NCBI RefSeq assembly: GCF_026626335.1
Contig: NZ_JAPNTZ010000008.1
Location: 1 to 64,000, forward strand
Direction: 5' to 3'
DNA: 64,000 nt
Origin: Paractinoplanes pyxinae
GTDB lineage: Bacteria > Actinomycetota > Actinomycetes > Mycobacteriales > Micromonosporaceae
Below are positions 42,484 to 51,767 of the stretch, in pieces. The position numbers were made by a program, and so were the translations under genes. The notes under the pieces were generated by a model. It was not told the DNA's origin. It saw nothing but the letters and a program-made list of their open reading frames with translations, and made no database searches. Numbering within the stretch: the stretch's first letter is position 1; each line of letters begins with the position of its first letter.

Positions 42484-43131
42484 ATGGCGACAGAGGATGG
42501 CTGGAGCCTGGCCAACAAGCTCGCGGCGGCGGCCCTGGTCGTCACCTTGGTCGCCGCGGTCTTTACGTTCATCCAGGTCGGCCAGGGCGCCGACTGGTTC
42601 TGCGGCACGTCCCTAGGCAAGCCCTGCGAGGCGGCCCCCACCCCCACCGTCTCGGTCAGCCCCGCGACGACGCCCCCGACCAAGACCCCGACCGCGAAAC
42701 CGACAACCCACACACCCGAGCCGACCCGCACGACCGAGCCGACCAAGAAACCCACCGCCGCCGTGGCCTGGAGCGGCCGGGTCCTGATCCACAAGGCCGC
42801 CGGCATCGAACTGGACACCGCTCCGCCGAGCCAGGCGACCGGCCCGGCCGGCACCATCGAGGCCGCCGACATCCTGCTGGACAACAGCCGCTACGGCACC
42901 CACTACCGCCTGACCGCGATGTCCGGCGTGAGCTTGGCCGACATGACCCAGACCGGCACGCCCGACGCACGCTCCTGCCTGGATTCTCTGCAGACCGTCC
43001 CGGTCGGCGACGCCCCCGCCGAGGTCGGCACCACCCTCTGCGTCGGCACCGGCCGCGGAAACCTGACCATGGTCCGCGTGACCGGCGACGCCAACGACGG
43101 CCTGTACCTGGCCGTCACCCAATGGAACTAG
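42484..43131 (+). CDS. Membrane-anchored protein of unknown function
   Basis: 215 residues: a short cytoplasmic start, one membrane helix (LAAAALVVTLVAAVFTFIQV, about 12-31), a Thr/Pro-rich linker (about 50-95) and a C-terminal extracytoplasmic domain with two cysteines (ARSCLDSL; TTLCVGTG) that could form a disulfide. The family is not recognised. GAGGA lies upstream of the ATG. The 3' end overlaps the convergent LacI regulator gene by 17 bp. Confidence 0.8.
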   Translation: MATEDGWSLANKLAAAALVVTLVAAVFTFIQVGQGADWFCGTSLGKPCEAAPTPTVSVSPATTPPTKTPTAKPTTHTPEPTRTTEPTKKPTAAVAWSGRVLIHKAAGIELDTAPPSQATGPAGTIEAADILLDNSRYGTHYRLTAMSGVSLADMTQTGTPDARSCLDSLQTVPVGDAPAEVGTTLCVGTGRGNLTMVRVTGDANDGLYLAVTQWN

Positions 43132-44125
43132 GCGTCTCGGTGCTGGCGCGGATCTCGAGGCGGTGCGGGACGACCAGGCGGCGGGGGGCGGCGTCGCGGT
43201 GGGTGAGGCGGTCGGCGAGGCATTTCAGGGCGGCGTCGGCGATCGCGGGCTTGTCGGGGGCGATCGTGGTGAGGGCCGGGTTGGCGAAGCGGCCGTCCTC
43301 GATGTCGTCGAAGCCGGCCACGGCCAGGTCGGTGGGCACCCGCAGGCCGCGGGCGACGGCCACGTGCAGGGCGCCCAGGGCCAGCTGGTCGCTGAAGCAG
43401 AAGACGGCGTCGACCTCGGCGTTCGCGTCGAGCAGGCGGGTCATGGCGGCGGCGCCGTCGGGGCGGTGCAAGCGGTCGACCGGGATTTCCAGGGGCGGCA
43501 GGCCCGCCTCGGCCAGCGCCTGGCGGTAGCCCTCGGCCCGGCGGGCGGCGGTGCCGTTGACCAGGTGGGGCTGCAGGCCGACGGCGGCGATGCGGCGGCG
43601 ACCGGTTTCGATCAGGTGGCGGGTCAGTTCGGCGGCGGCCGCTACGTTGTCGATGGCCACGTGGTCGAGCAGGCCGCCGGCGTCCTGCTCGCCCAGCAGA
43701 ATGAGCGGGGCACTGTCGGGGCGGCGGGTCAGATCGCCGGGCGACAGGCCCCATGGGCTCATGATCAAGCCGTCGACGGTCTGGGCCCGTACGCCGTCAA
43801 GCAGTTCTCTTTCCCGGTCGGCGTCGCCGCCGGTCTGCTGCACCAGCAGGGTCCACGCGTACGCCTCGGCCCGGTCGGCCAGGTGACCGGCCAGCTCGCC
43901 GAAGTAGGGCGACGCGATCTCGGGCAGCACCAGCGCGACCAGGCCCGACCGGCCCCCGCGCAGATGCCGGGCAGCCGCGTTCGGCCGGTAGCCCAGCTCG
44001 TCGATCACCCGCTGCACGCGCTCGCGAGTCTCGGGGGCGACCAGCGCGAAGCCGGACACCACGTTGGACACCGTGCGCACCGAGACGCCGGCGCGCTCGG
44101 CCACCTGTCGCAGATTGGCACTCAC
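43115..44125 (-). CDS. LacI-family transcriptional regulator
   Basis: A 336-residue regulator with an N-terminal LacI helix-turn-helix (LRQVAERAGVSVRTVSNVVSG) and hinge (RPNAAARHLRGG). The C-terminal sugar-binding-type domain opens LVALVLPEIASPYFGELAGH and contains FCFSDQLALGALHVA. It is divergent from the PhyH gene and very likely acts on the palindrome between them. GTG 44125 (AGGA 8 nt upstream) is preferred over ATG 44134. The effector is unknown; the neighbour suggests a small organic substrate. Confidence 0.9.
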   Translation of the reverse strand: MSANLRQVAERAGVSVRTVSNVVSGFALVAPETRERVQRVIDELGYRPNAAARHLRGGRSGLVALVLPEIASPYFGELAGHLADRAEAYAWTLLVQQTGGDADRERELLDGVRAQTVDGLIMSPWGLSPGDLTRRPDSAPLILLGEQDAGGLLDHVAIDNVAAAAELTRHLIETGRRRIAAVGLQPHLVNGTAARRAEGYRQALAEAGLPPLEIPVDRLHRPDGAAAMTRLLDANAEVDAVFCFSDQLALGALHVAVARGLRVPTDLAVAGFDDIEDGRFANPALTTIAPDKPAIADAALKCLADRLTHRDAAPRRLVVPHRLEIRASTETPSSIG

Positions 44126-44142
44126 GGGCCACATCCTACCGG

Positions 44143-44168
44143 TTGCAACGTTGCATGCCACGTTGCAA
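44143..44168. promoter_or_regulatory. LacI-type operator between regulator and PhyH gene
   Basis: TGCAACGTTGCA (44144-44155) is a perfect 12-bp palindrome. A further half-site CGTTGCA follows at 44161-44167. It lies 10 bp before the PhyH start codon. Confidence 0.65.
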
Positions 44169-44177
44169 TATGAAGGC

Positions 44178-44975
44178 ATGAGTGAGAGAGAAGCCATCTA
44201 CACCGAAGGCATCACCGCGCTCAAGGGCGCATTCAGCACCGAGTGGGCCGACGCCATGCGCGAGGACATCGAGGCCGCGTTCGCCGAGGCCAGCAGCCGC
44301 GAGGGCGGCGCGGTCGGCCGCGGCCCCAAGCGCTACTACGTCGAGATCCACCCCGAGCAGCTGCGCGGCTTCGTCGACCTGGTGACCCACCCGTGGGTGG
44401 TCGCCGTGTGCACCGACGTGCTGGGCCCGCAGTACGAAATCGTCGAGCTCGGCTTCGACATCCCGTTCGCCGGCGCCGTCAACCAGCCCTGGCACCGCGA
44501 CTTCCCGATGCCCACCGTGACCCGGGACGAGAAGCGGCTCAACTCGCTCGCCTTCAACCTGACCGGCGTCGACACCACCGACGACATGGGCCCGTTCGAG
44601 ATCGCCCCCGGCACCCAGTTCGACGACTCCCCCGAGTTCGGCCACGACATGTTTCCCCCGCGTACGCATTACGACCGCTACAACAAGCTCGCCGTCCGCA
44701 AGTACCCGCAGCGGGGCGACATCTCGGCCCGGTCCGCCCTGACCATCCACCGGGGAACCGCCAACAAGTCGCAGAAGTCGCGCCCGGTTCTCGTGCTCGG
44801 TGTGGACGCGCCCGACGCCACCAACGCCGACAAGCACGCCATGGCTGTCACCCGCGGCTACTGGGAATCGCTGCCCCAGCTGGTCAAGGACCACCTGCAC
44901 TGCCCGGTGGTCGACGAGCTGACCCCGATCACCCAGAAGCACACCATCGAGGGTCTGGTCATGGGCGAGGCCTGA
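44178..44975 (+). CDS. Phytanoyl-CoA dioxygenase (PhyH)-family oxygenase
   Basis: A 265-residue Fe(II)/2-oxoglutarate oxygenase. The iron triad is His106 and Asp108 (QPWHRDFP) with His191 (LTIHRGTANKS); the Arg two residues later may hold 2-oxoglutarate. It should hydroxylate a small molecule. The start at 44178 lies just after the LacI operator, so it is probably repressed by the divergent regulator. Only a weak AAGG precedes the ATG. Confidence 0.87.
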   Translation: MSEREAIYTEGITALKGAFSTEWADAMREDIEAAFAEASSREGGAVGRGPKRYYVEIHPEQLRGFVDLVTHPWVVAVCTDVLGPQYEIVELGFDIPFAGAVNQPWHRDFPMPTVTRDEKRLNSLAFNLTGVDTTDDMGPFEIAPGTQFDDSPEFGHDMFPPRTHYDRYNKLAVRKYPQRGDISARSALTIHRGTANKSQKSRPVLVLGVDAPDATNADKHAMAVTRGYWESLPQLVKDHLHCPVVDELTPITQKHTIEGLVMGEA

Positions 44976-45027
44976 GGGCCTGTCCGGCCGAGCACGCTGG
45001 GCTGCGGCGAGGCCCTATGCTGCCCGG

Positions 45028-45555
45028 ATGCCCTGGGAAGCCTCGAAACCGCCGCGCCCGCCCTCCCACCCCGTCGACCTGAGGCCGCTCGAGCGCGGCG
45101 ACCGGGCCGTGCTCGACCATCTGGGCCAGCTCTACCGTTACGACCTTTCCGACGCGTACGGTCTCCTCCCGAACGCCGACGGCAGCTTCAACTTCCGCGA
45201 GCTCGACCGCTTCCGCCTGGCCGACGACCCCAAGCGGCGCGGCTGGCTGATCACGGCGGCCGGCCGGACGGCGGGCTTCGTCCTGACCGCCCCGGCCGGT
45301 AACGACGGCACCTCGATCGCGGCCTTCTTCGTCGTACGGGCCCTGCGCCGCACCGGCGTGGGCCGGGAAGCCGCCGTCCGCGTGATCAACCAGATCCCCG
45401 GCCCCTGGGAGATCGGCTTCCAGCGCTACAACGACGGCGTCGAGGCCTTCTGGTCCCGAGTGGCCACCGACGTGGCGGGCGACCAGTGGAAGATCCACGA
45501 CGGCCCCGTCCCGGAGAACCGGCCGCCCGACACGTTCATCACCTTCGTCTCTTAG
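45028..45555 (+). CDS. GNAT-family N-acetyltransferase
   Basis: A 175-residue GNAT-like protein: VDLRPLERGDRAVLDHLGQL starts the fold, and FFVVRALRRTGVGREAAVRV contains the acetyl-CoA-binding loop (RRTGVG). The substrate is unknown. It ends 17 bp inside the convergent NB-ARC gene. A weak CCGG precedes the ATG, so the start is moderately sure. Confidence 0.82.
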   Translation: MPWEASKPPRPPSHPVDLRPLERGDRAVLDHLGQLYRYDLSDAYGLLPNADGSFNFRELDRFRLADDPKRRGWLITAAGRTAGFVLTAPAGNDGTSIAAFFVVRALRRTGVGREAAVRVINQIPGPWEIGFQRYNDGVEAFWSRVATDVAGDQWKIHDGPVPENRPPDTFITFVS

Positions 45556-47971
45556 GTTCGTCCAGGGCCTGGCTCGTCCGACTCAGACCGGCCTGCGCCC
45601 TGGTCAGCTGCTCCTGATTGTCGATCTCGGTCGCGCAGGTGCGGGCGGCGACGTGCAAAGCAAGAGCGTCCTCCGGACGACCCGCGGCGAGCGCCGCCTC
45701 CCCCAAGCCGTTGAGCGACAAGGCCTCACCGACCCGGTCACCGCCTTCCCGGGCTATCGCCAGCGCTCGTCGATGACACTCCGCCCCCTCGTCCGGCCGG
45801 CCGACACGGATCGACAGGTCTCCGAGGTCCGCGATGAGATTCCCTTCGACGTCACGATGACCGAACCGGCGGACCATCTCCAAGGCTTGGCGGAGGTGTT
45901 CGCCCGCCGCCTCGTAGCGTCCGGCCCACATCTCAGCTTCGCCGAGCCCGCGCAGGGCGTACGCCTCCCCCGAGCGCAGACCGAATCGCCGGCATCCCGC
46001 CAGCGACTTCTCCAGATAATCGATGGCTGCCGTCAGTTCCCCCAGCCGGAGGTGAGCGATGCCCAACCCGCACAAAGCACTGTTCTCGCAGACGGGATCG
46101 TCGATGAGCCGGGACAGCGCCAGCGCTTGCTGGTTGCACTCGATCGCCTCCGCATATCGGCCCAGCAGCATCATGGCCGAGCCCAGGCAGTCCACCGCCC
46201 GCGCCTCGCCCGCCTGGTCGCCGGTTCCCCGGAAAAGTTCCAGTCCTCGCCGGTAGTACGCGGCCGCTTCCCGATGCTTGCTCAGCCAGGCTGTTGCGAC
46301 ACCGAGATTGACCAGCGCGTGCGCTTGATCGTTGTCATCGCCGACGCGCAGGGCGGCACGGACCGCATGTCCATGCACTATGACGGCGTCGGCGTTGTGC
46401 CCGGCGCTGAGGTACAGCCAAAGCGCGCGCGCCAGAGTGATCGCGTGAGCGGAAAGTTCGCCGACCACCATGGCTATGAGGGCGGGTCGTTCCGTGTCCA
46501 GCCAGGTCAGTGCGGCGCCCGCGCTGCTTAGATCTGGGACGGGGGTGACCGCAGGCGGGATCGATGCCTCCGGGCGCGCGCTGGCCCCGTAAAGGGCCTC
46601 CACCCCGTCAGCGACCGCAGCCAGGTAGTAGCCGAAGAGCCGATCGAGACCACCACGACGGTCTGCGGGCCGTTCCTCCTCGCGGGCCCGCGTCACCGAA
46701 TGAGCACGGACCAGGTCGTGGAACGTGTACCGACCGGACTCGGTCTCCTGCAACAGGTGATCGGAAAGCAGCCGCTCGAGGCGGGCCTGGGCGGTAGGCA
46801 GACCGCTGTTGTCAAGCGCCGCCGCCACGTACGCGTCGAAATCTTGTCCCGGGTGCAGCGCCAGCCGCCTCAGCAGCCGCCGTAGGTCATCCGGCAGGCG
46901 GCGGTACGAGAGGTCGAGCGCGGCTTCGACCCCGGTCTCGAGCCGCCGCTCGGCATGGCGCTCGTCGAGCCGGTCGGCGTGATCGGTCAAGGTCCACCCC
47001 GGCGTACGACGTATCTGCCCGGCGACCAGACTCAGCGCCAGCGGTAGATATCCGCAGCGCTCAGCCAGGCGCGCCGCCGAGCCCGGGTCCTCACCGACCG
47101 GCGCCGCGCCGGCCAGCAGGGCCACCGCCTCGTCCGGGGCCAGGACGTCGACGGTGAGGCGCGTGGTCGTGCCCAGCCCGGCCAGGCTGCGCCGGCTGGT
47201 GATCAGCGTCAAGCAGCCGGGCGTGGCGGGCAGCAGTGGCCGCACCTGGTCGGCGTCGGCCGCGTTGTCGAGCACGACTAGCGCCCGCCTCCCGGTCAGC
47301 CGTGACCGATAGAGCGCGACGCGCCCGTCCAGCTCGTGCGGGATCCGCTGCCCCGGCACGCCGAGCAGCCGCAGGAACCCGTCGAGCACCGCCGCCGGGT
47401 CGGCCGGCGGCTGGTCGGGGTCGAACCCGCGCAGGTTGACGAACAGGGTCCGGTCGACGTCGCCGGCCCGGAGCAGCTGATGTCCGGCGTGGATGGCCAG
47501 CTGCGTCTTCCCGATGCCGGCCATGCCTTCGATGGCCGAGATCACCACCGCGTCGCCCCGCTGTGCGGCCTGCCGCAGGTGGCACAGTTCGGTCGTCCGG
47601 CCGGTGAAGCCGGCCAGGTCGGGCGGCAGGCCGGCGTGCACCCGAACCTGGGACGCGGCCTCGGCCCGTCCGGCGATCGCCTGCAGCGTCTGCCGCCACT
47701 GCACGACGTACCCGGGATCGGGATGCAACGCCTCGACCACGGCCACGACCAGGTCATCGCTGAGCCGCCGCCGGCCCGGGCGGAAACAGTCGGCCACCGT
47801 GGACCGGCGCGCCAGCTCGCGGGCCGGGCGCCCGGCCGCGGCCCACGCGGCGTTGACCCGGTCGGTGATCGTCTCGTACGAGGGGCGGCCCGCCCAGGCC
47901 TTCAGCAGGCGCAGCTGTTCGACGATGTCGTCGACGCGGCCCGCCCGAGCCGGATCAGGTGGACCTGCCAT
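45539..47971 (-). CDS. NB-ARC/TPR STAND regulator
   Basis: An 810-residue signal-transduction ATPase. The N-terminal ~110 residues form a helical domain common to actinobacterial STAND proteins (SYETITDRVNAAWAAAGRP). The NB-ARC core (about 130-420) has the P-loop GMAGIGKTQLA, Walker B RALVVLDNA and the GYLPLAL (GxP) motif. About seven tetratricopeptide repeats follow (residues ~540-800; for example RGLELFRGTGDQAGEARAVD). Such proteins switch on by nucleotide exchange and oligomerise. No classical DNA-binding SARP domain is seen at its N-terminus. Confidence 0.9.
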   Translation of the reverse strand: MAGPPDPARAGRVDDIVEQLRLLKAWAGRPSYETITDRVNAAWAAAGRPARELARRSTVADCFRPGRRRLSDDLVVAVVEALHPDPGYVVQWRQTLQAIAGRAEAASQVRVHAGLPPDLAGFTGRTTELCHLRQAAQRGDAVVISAIEGMAGIGKTQLAIHAGHQLLRAGDVDRTLFVNLRGFDPDQPPADPAAVLDGFLRLLGVPGQRIPHELDGRVALYRSRLTGRRALVVLDNAADADQVRPLLPATPGCLTLITSRRSLAGLGTTTRLTVDVLAPDEAVALLAGAAPVGEDPGSAARLAERCGYLPLALSLVAGQIRRTPGWTLTDHADRLDERHAERRLETGVEAALDLSYRRLPDDLRRLLRRLALHPGQDFDAYVAAALDNSGLPTAQARLERLLSDHLLQETESGRYTFHDLVRAHSVTRAREEERPADRRGGLDRLFGYYLAAVADGVEALYGASARPEASIPPAVTPVPDLSSAGAALTWLDTERPALIAMVVGELSAHAITLARALWLYLSAGHNADAVIVHGHAVRAALRVGDDNDQAHALVNLGVATAWLSKHREAAAYYRRGLELFRGTGDQAGEARAVDCLGSAMMLLGRYAEAIECNQQALALSRLIDDPVCENSALCGLGIAHLRLGELTAAIDYLEKSLAGCRRFGLRSGEAYALRGLGEAEMWAGRYEAAGEHLRQALEMVRRFGHRDVEGNLIADLGDLSIRVGRPDEGAECHRRALAIAREGGDRVGEALSLNGLGEAALAAGRPEDALALHVAARTCATEIDNQEQLTRAQAGLSRTSQALDEPKRRR

Positions 47972-48081
47972 GGGCTGAGGCTAGGCCGGTCGCCGCCCGC
48001 GCGATGTCGCCCAGCGGACTCCGCCTCCGGGATCGTCCGGACTTGTCGTCCGTCCCCCGGCGACCGGCCGACACTCGATCC

Positions 48082-48435
48082 ATGGAGTGGGACGCGGAGG
48101 TCGAGGTCGTCGCCGACCTGGAGCCGGGGCAGATCGGCGGCATTCTGGCCGACGCGGAGGACGTCGTCGCCCAGTACGAGCCCGCGGGCCGGGTGCTGCG
48201 GCTGCGGCACCGGCTTCGTGCGTCGCACTACGGCGCGGCGCTCGTCGAGGCGGGAAGCTGGCTCACCGGGGAGGCGCTTCCGGCCGTACGGCGGGAGGCC
48301 CGCGCCGGCCCGGTGCTCAGACTCACCGTGGCGGCGCGGGTCGAGGGCGGTCAGCTCACCACCCGCAGGGACGGGCCGGATTCGACGGCGAGGATTTCGT
48401 ACGGGGTCAGGATCACGCCGCCGAGCAGGTGGTAG
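48082..48435 (+). CDS. Hypothetical small protein
   Basis: A 117-residue protein with strong third-position GC bias up to about codon 90, so it is likely real. It is acidic at the start (MEWDAEVEVVADLEPGQIGG) and amphipathic later (RVLRLRHRLRASHYGAALVE). The family is not recognised. It is divergent from the NB-ARC gene, and its last 85 bp overlap the convergent metallopeptidase gene. No clear ribosome site. Confidence 0.55.
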   Translation: MEWDAEVEVVADLEPGQIGGILADAEDVVAQYEPAGRVLRLRHRLRASHYGAALVEAGSWLTGEALPAVRREARAGPVLRLTVAARVEGGQLTTRRDGPDSTARISYGVRITPPSRW

Positions 48436-50813
48436 CGGCCCGGTGGGGGTGCGGCGAACTCCAAGGTGGCCTCGCCGCCGGAGCTGTCCGGGGGCAGGTG
48501 GCCCACGGCGGTGGCGACGACCCGGGTGTCCAGCGAGTCGGCCGAGGTGGCGACCACGTGCGCTATGTAGCCGGCGCCCCGGGCCTGGTCGGCGCCGGCG
48601 CCGGTCAGGGCGAAGCTGATCGTGGCGGTCAGCCGGCCCGGCTCGTCCTCGTCGTCGAAATCATCCCCGGAGGACCAGGGGGACGAGGTGGACGGAGAGC
48701 CGGTCGGGGCGAACGTCAGGTTGAGTATTTCGAGGCTCAGGTCGCCCGGTGGCGGACCGGCCGCCACGACCGGCTCGGTGGTCTCGACGAAGTACTGCAC
48801 CTGGCGACCACCGTCGGGTTGGGCCGGTTCGCGGCCGTCGGCCTGGGCCACGTGGTGCTCCCGCACCTCGCCGTCGGCGTCCAGGAGCACGGTCACCAGA
48901 TAGATCGGCGCGGTGGCCGGGGCTGCCTGTGCGGCCGGCGGCTCCGGTGCGCCCACGACCGGCGTACTGAAATCGGCCTGGATGCCTTGCAAGCGCGCGC
49001 CCAGCGACCGGGCGCCCGGGCCCATGCCGAAGCGGGCGAACGCGGCCCACACCGCCTGCTCGGCCTCGGCCCGCCGGTCGCCTGTCAGCAGGTTCCTCAG
49101 AGCGGTCAGGATCGCGTCGCGCATGTCGAGGAAGCCGGGGTTGGGGCGGGACAGCTTGAGCGCGTCCATCACCAGGGTCAGCGCCAGCTGCGGCGAGCCG
49201 AGCCGCCGGGTCATCTCCATCAGCGTGGCGCACCAGACCTCACCGACCTCGTGCACCTCCCGGTACTCGATGCCCAGGCGGCCGAAGTGGCCCGGGTGCT
49301 TGTCGTCGTAGCGGTGGCCGCGGATGCCGCCCGGCCGGTCGACCACCCAGGCGGCGACGACGTCGGTTCCGGTGTGCACGCAGGCGAAGTAGTCGCTCCA
49401 GCCCTCGCCCATGCCGGCGCTCTGCGGCTCGTCCAGCGCGTGCGTGTCGAGGCCGCCGCCGACCAGCCGGTTGGTCACGCCGTGGGCGAACTCGTGGAAG
49501 ACGACCGACGCGTCCAGCGCCGTGTGCCGGTCGGTGGTGGTGACCAGGCCGAGCCGCAGCACCGGGCTGGTGCCGTCGACGGGGGTGAGCATCGTGGCCG
49601 TGCCGGGGACGCTGTGCGGGTACACCCGGGCCTCGACGGGATCGGTGCCGGCCCCGCCGCGGCCGAGGCTGTCGCGCTGGAAGTTGCCCTCGGCCTCGGT
49701 GAAGCCGAGCAGGTAGAAGAAGTCGTGGGCCGACGAGGCGAGCGCGAACGCGTTGACCACCCGCTGCTCGGCGCTTTTCGGGTCAGGGGCGAAGACGCCG
49801 TCCGGGCCGCCGCGAACCGGTGGCTCCGCGTCGCCCACGTGCGCCACCACGTTGTTGCCCGTCGTCGCGTCGCCCGGCAGCCACGGGTCGGGGAAGCCGT
49901 CCGGCAGGCCGGGCGGGGAGGCGAGGTCGTAGTCGCTCAGTGCCCGCGGGAAGGGAATCCGTTCCCGCTCACGGCCGCCGTCGATCAGGAAGACGTCGCC
50001 GGCGATCGACAGCACGGTCTGGTGGGCGTAGAGCACTGTCGCGTCGCCGGCGTCGACCACCACGACGTAGCTCTGCACGTGGTCGGGCAGCGTGACGTTG
50101 ATCCGCCAGCTGAGCCGGGTGTCGCCGGGAGCCAGCGGGAACCAGACCAGGCCGGCCGTGATCGGCTCGGCGAACGGGCCGGGGTCGAGCACGGTCGTAC
50201 GGTCCTGGGCCCCGGCCAGAACCGTCGAGACGCGCGGCGTGAAGTCGCCGACGTCGACCGCGGGTGGGTCGAACGGCTGCTGGAACTGGTCGTACTTGCC
50301 CAGCTCGTCGGGATCGGGCCGGGCGACGTGCCGGGCGGCCGCCAGCACCGCGTCCTCCACACGCACCCGCGGCTCGGCGATCAGCGACTCGTCGATGGTG
50401 ACGCTGCTGCCCGCGGTCGAGGCCAGCGCGCCCGACGGGTCGAAGACCACCGCCTGGGCGGCCTGGAAGACCGGGATGCCCTGGTGCTGCTGCCGCAGAT
50501 GGACGGTGTGGGCGCCGGCGCTGGTGGTCTGCACGACCGGGTCGGGCACGAACTCGGCCGGCAGCACCGGCGTCAGCCCCAGCAGCGGCCCGACCGACCG
50601 CAGATGCGCGAGCGCGCGGGCGGCGTAGTTGCCCTGTTCCGGCTCGCCGCTGGCCAGCTCGACGCGCGCCGCGTTGCCGGTCATCCGGTCGAGCGCCGCG
50701 ACGCGTGCGGTCTGCTCCCCGGGCAACGCTTCCGACACCGTACGGGCCAGCGTCCGCAGCCGCTGCTCGTCCGGCTCCGCGACCGGAGTGCGGAGATCGA
50801 CTTCCCGGCTCAT
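48351..50813 (-). CDS. M36 (fungalysin-type) metallopeptidase without signal peptide
   Basis: 820 residues. The first ~200 resemble a FTP-type propeptide (LASTAGSSVTIDESL). The catalytic domain has HEFAHG (His440, Glu441, His444) and the downstream glutamate motif GMGEGWSDYFA, as in M36 enzymes. The last ~200 residues form a beta-rich C-terminal region with an acidic patch (GDDFDDEDEPG). The N-terminus (MSREVDLRTPVAEPDEQ) is charged with no hydrophobic stretch, so the usual secretion route is absent. GGGGGAGG strongly marks the ATG. It is downstream of, and probably cotranscribed with, the gene at 50883. Confidence 0.87.
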   Translation of the reverse strand: MSREVDLRTPVAEPDEQRLRTLARTVSEALPGEQTARVAALDRMTGNAARVELASGEPEQGNYAARALAHLRSVGPLLGLTPVLPAEFVPDPVVQTTSAGAHTVHLRQQHQGIPVFQAAQAVVFDPSGALASTAGSSVTIDESLIAEPRVRVEDAVLAAARHVARPDPDELGKYDQFQQPFDPPAVDVGDFTPRVSTVLAGAQDRTTVLDPGPFAEPITAGLVWFPLAPGDTRLSWRINVTLPDHVQSYVVVVDAGDATVLYAHQTVLSIAGDVFLIDGGRERERIPFPRALSDYDLASPPGLPDGFPDPWLPGDATTGNNVVAHVGDAEPPVRGGPDGVFAPDPKSAEQRVVNAFALASSAHDFFYLLGFTEAEGNFQRDSLGRGGAGTDPVEARVYPHSVPGTATMLTPVDGTSPVLRLGLVTTTDRHTALDASVVFHEFAHGVTNRLVGGGLDTHALDEPQSAGMGEGWSDYFACVHTGTDVVAAWVVDRPGGIRGHRYDDKHPGHFGRLGIEYREVHEVGEVWCATLMEMTRRLGSPQLALTLVMDALKLSRPNPGFLDMRDAILTALRNLLTGDRRAEAEQAVWAAFARFGMGPGARSLGARLQGIQADFSTPVVGAPEPPAAQAAPATAPIYLVTVLLDADGEVREHHVAQADGREPAQPDGGRQVQYFVETTEPVVAAGPPPGDLSLEILNLTFAPTGSPSTSSPWSSGDDFDDEDEPGRLTATISFALTGAGADQARGAGYIAHVVATSADSLDTRVVATAVGHLPPDSSGGEATLEFAAPPPGRYHLLGGVILTPYEILAVESGPSLRVVS

Positions 50814-50882
50814 GGAATCCTCCCCCTCTTCGGCCGGTCGCCCGGCGTCCGCGGGTGCGGGCGCCGGGCGGCTGGATGGTGG

Positions 50883-51560
50883 TTACTTCGGGTAGACGAG
50901 GTACCGCAGCGGAATGTTCTCCTGGACCCGGCCGGTGTCGGCGTCGACGATGGTGCTGGCGAACGCCGCGTACGGCTGACCGAAGTTGAGGATGTCGGCC
51001 GACAGGTTGGCCTCGAACAGCGCCGGCTTGCGACCGGGGTACGCCGCCTGGAACCAGAACTCGAGAAGCGTGAACGGGGGCGCCGGCGACGAGAACCGGT
51101 CCTGCCGGAAGTCGTCGGGGCCGTCGGTCACGTTGGTCAGGTTGATCTGGTCCATGCTGACCCGCCAGCGACGCCCGCTCAGCTGCACGGTCGGCGGCAC
51201 GGCGAACCCGTTGACGATGTCGATCGTCGGGTTGACGAACATCACCGCGTAGATGACGGCCCACTCGCCGCCGGCGATGATCTTGCTGGGCTGGTACGGC
51301 GGTGGGCCACCGAACTGAATCGGGGTGAACGCATACAGGTCGAAGGCCACGTACGGCCCGACCGTGGGCTCGCCCAGTTCGGCGCCGCCGCCGCGCAGCG
51401 CGGCCTGCCGGCGGTCGAGCCGGCTCTCCATGCTCGCCCGGAAGCGGGAGAGCAGATCCTCGCCCGTCGTCCCGGCCTTCTCCCGCACGTCGTCGGGGGG
51501 CGCGACCGGCGCTACGGTGCCGGAGCTTACGGTGATCTCGTCTTTGGTGGTCGTGGTCAT
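50883..51560 (-). CDS. Uncharacterised partner of the M36 peptidase
   Basis: A 225-residue protein of no recognised family. The N-terminal ~65 residues are polar and charged (TTTTKDEITVSSGTVAPVAP, then RFRASMESRLDRRQAALRGG). The rest is rich in beta-type hydrophobic and aromatic residues (VGPYVAFDLYAFTPIQFGGP; FTLLEFWFQAAYPGRKPALF) and has no cysteine or signal peptide. It has GAGGAGG before the ATG and lies 69 nt before the M36 gene, so the two are likely one operon. The role is unknown; substrate, inhibitor or chaperone of the peptidase are guesses. Confidence 0.75.
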   Translation of the reverse strand: MTTTTKDEITVSSGTVAPVAPPDDVREKAGTTGEDLLSRFRASMESRLDRRQAALRGGGAELGEPTVGPYVAFDLYAFTPIQFGGPPPYQPSKIIAGGEWAVIYAVMFVNPTIDIVNGFAVPPTVQLSGRRWRVSMDQINLTNVTDGPDDFRQDRFSSPAPPFTLLEFWFQAAYPGRKPALFEANLSADILNFGQPYAAFASTIVDADTGRVQENIPLRYLVYPK

Positions 51561-51622
51561 CGGGGAGCCTCCTCGTGGCCTTGCTGCCCGCTTGCCTTAC
51601 CGGGCGACTCTCGCAACGGGCG

Positions 51623-51673
51623 CTTAAGCGGCATGGTCCGGCGACTTAGCCGCGGCGGCGGTCACGGTTAAGC
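51623..51673. promoter_or_regulatory. Three heptamers at 22-bp steps, candidate SARP site
   Basis: CTTAAGC (51623), CTTAGCC (51645) and GTTAAGC (51667) are spaced exactly 22 bp apart between the divergent genes at 51560 and 51768. SARP activators bind heptamer direct repeats spaced by about 11 or 22 bp, and a SARP gene is 350 bp away. Confidence 0.45.
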
Positions 51674-51767
51674 GACTGGCACACGGCCGGAGTTTTGGGG
51701 CGGTTTCCGGCGGGAATGACACCACTCCCGGGACTCGGGGGCCCCGCCGAGTGACCAGGAGACGACA

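Noticed and set aside
48087..51671. A very long plus-strand open frame opposite the M36 peptidase
   Set aside because: It is antisense to genes with strong motifs and ribosome sites, has no recognisable domains, and arises from high GC content.
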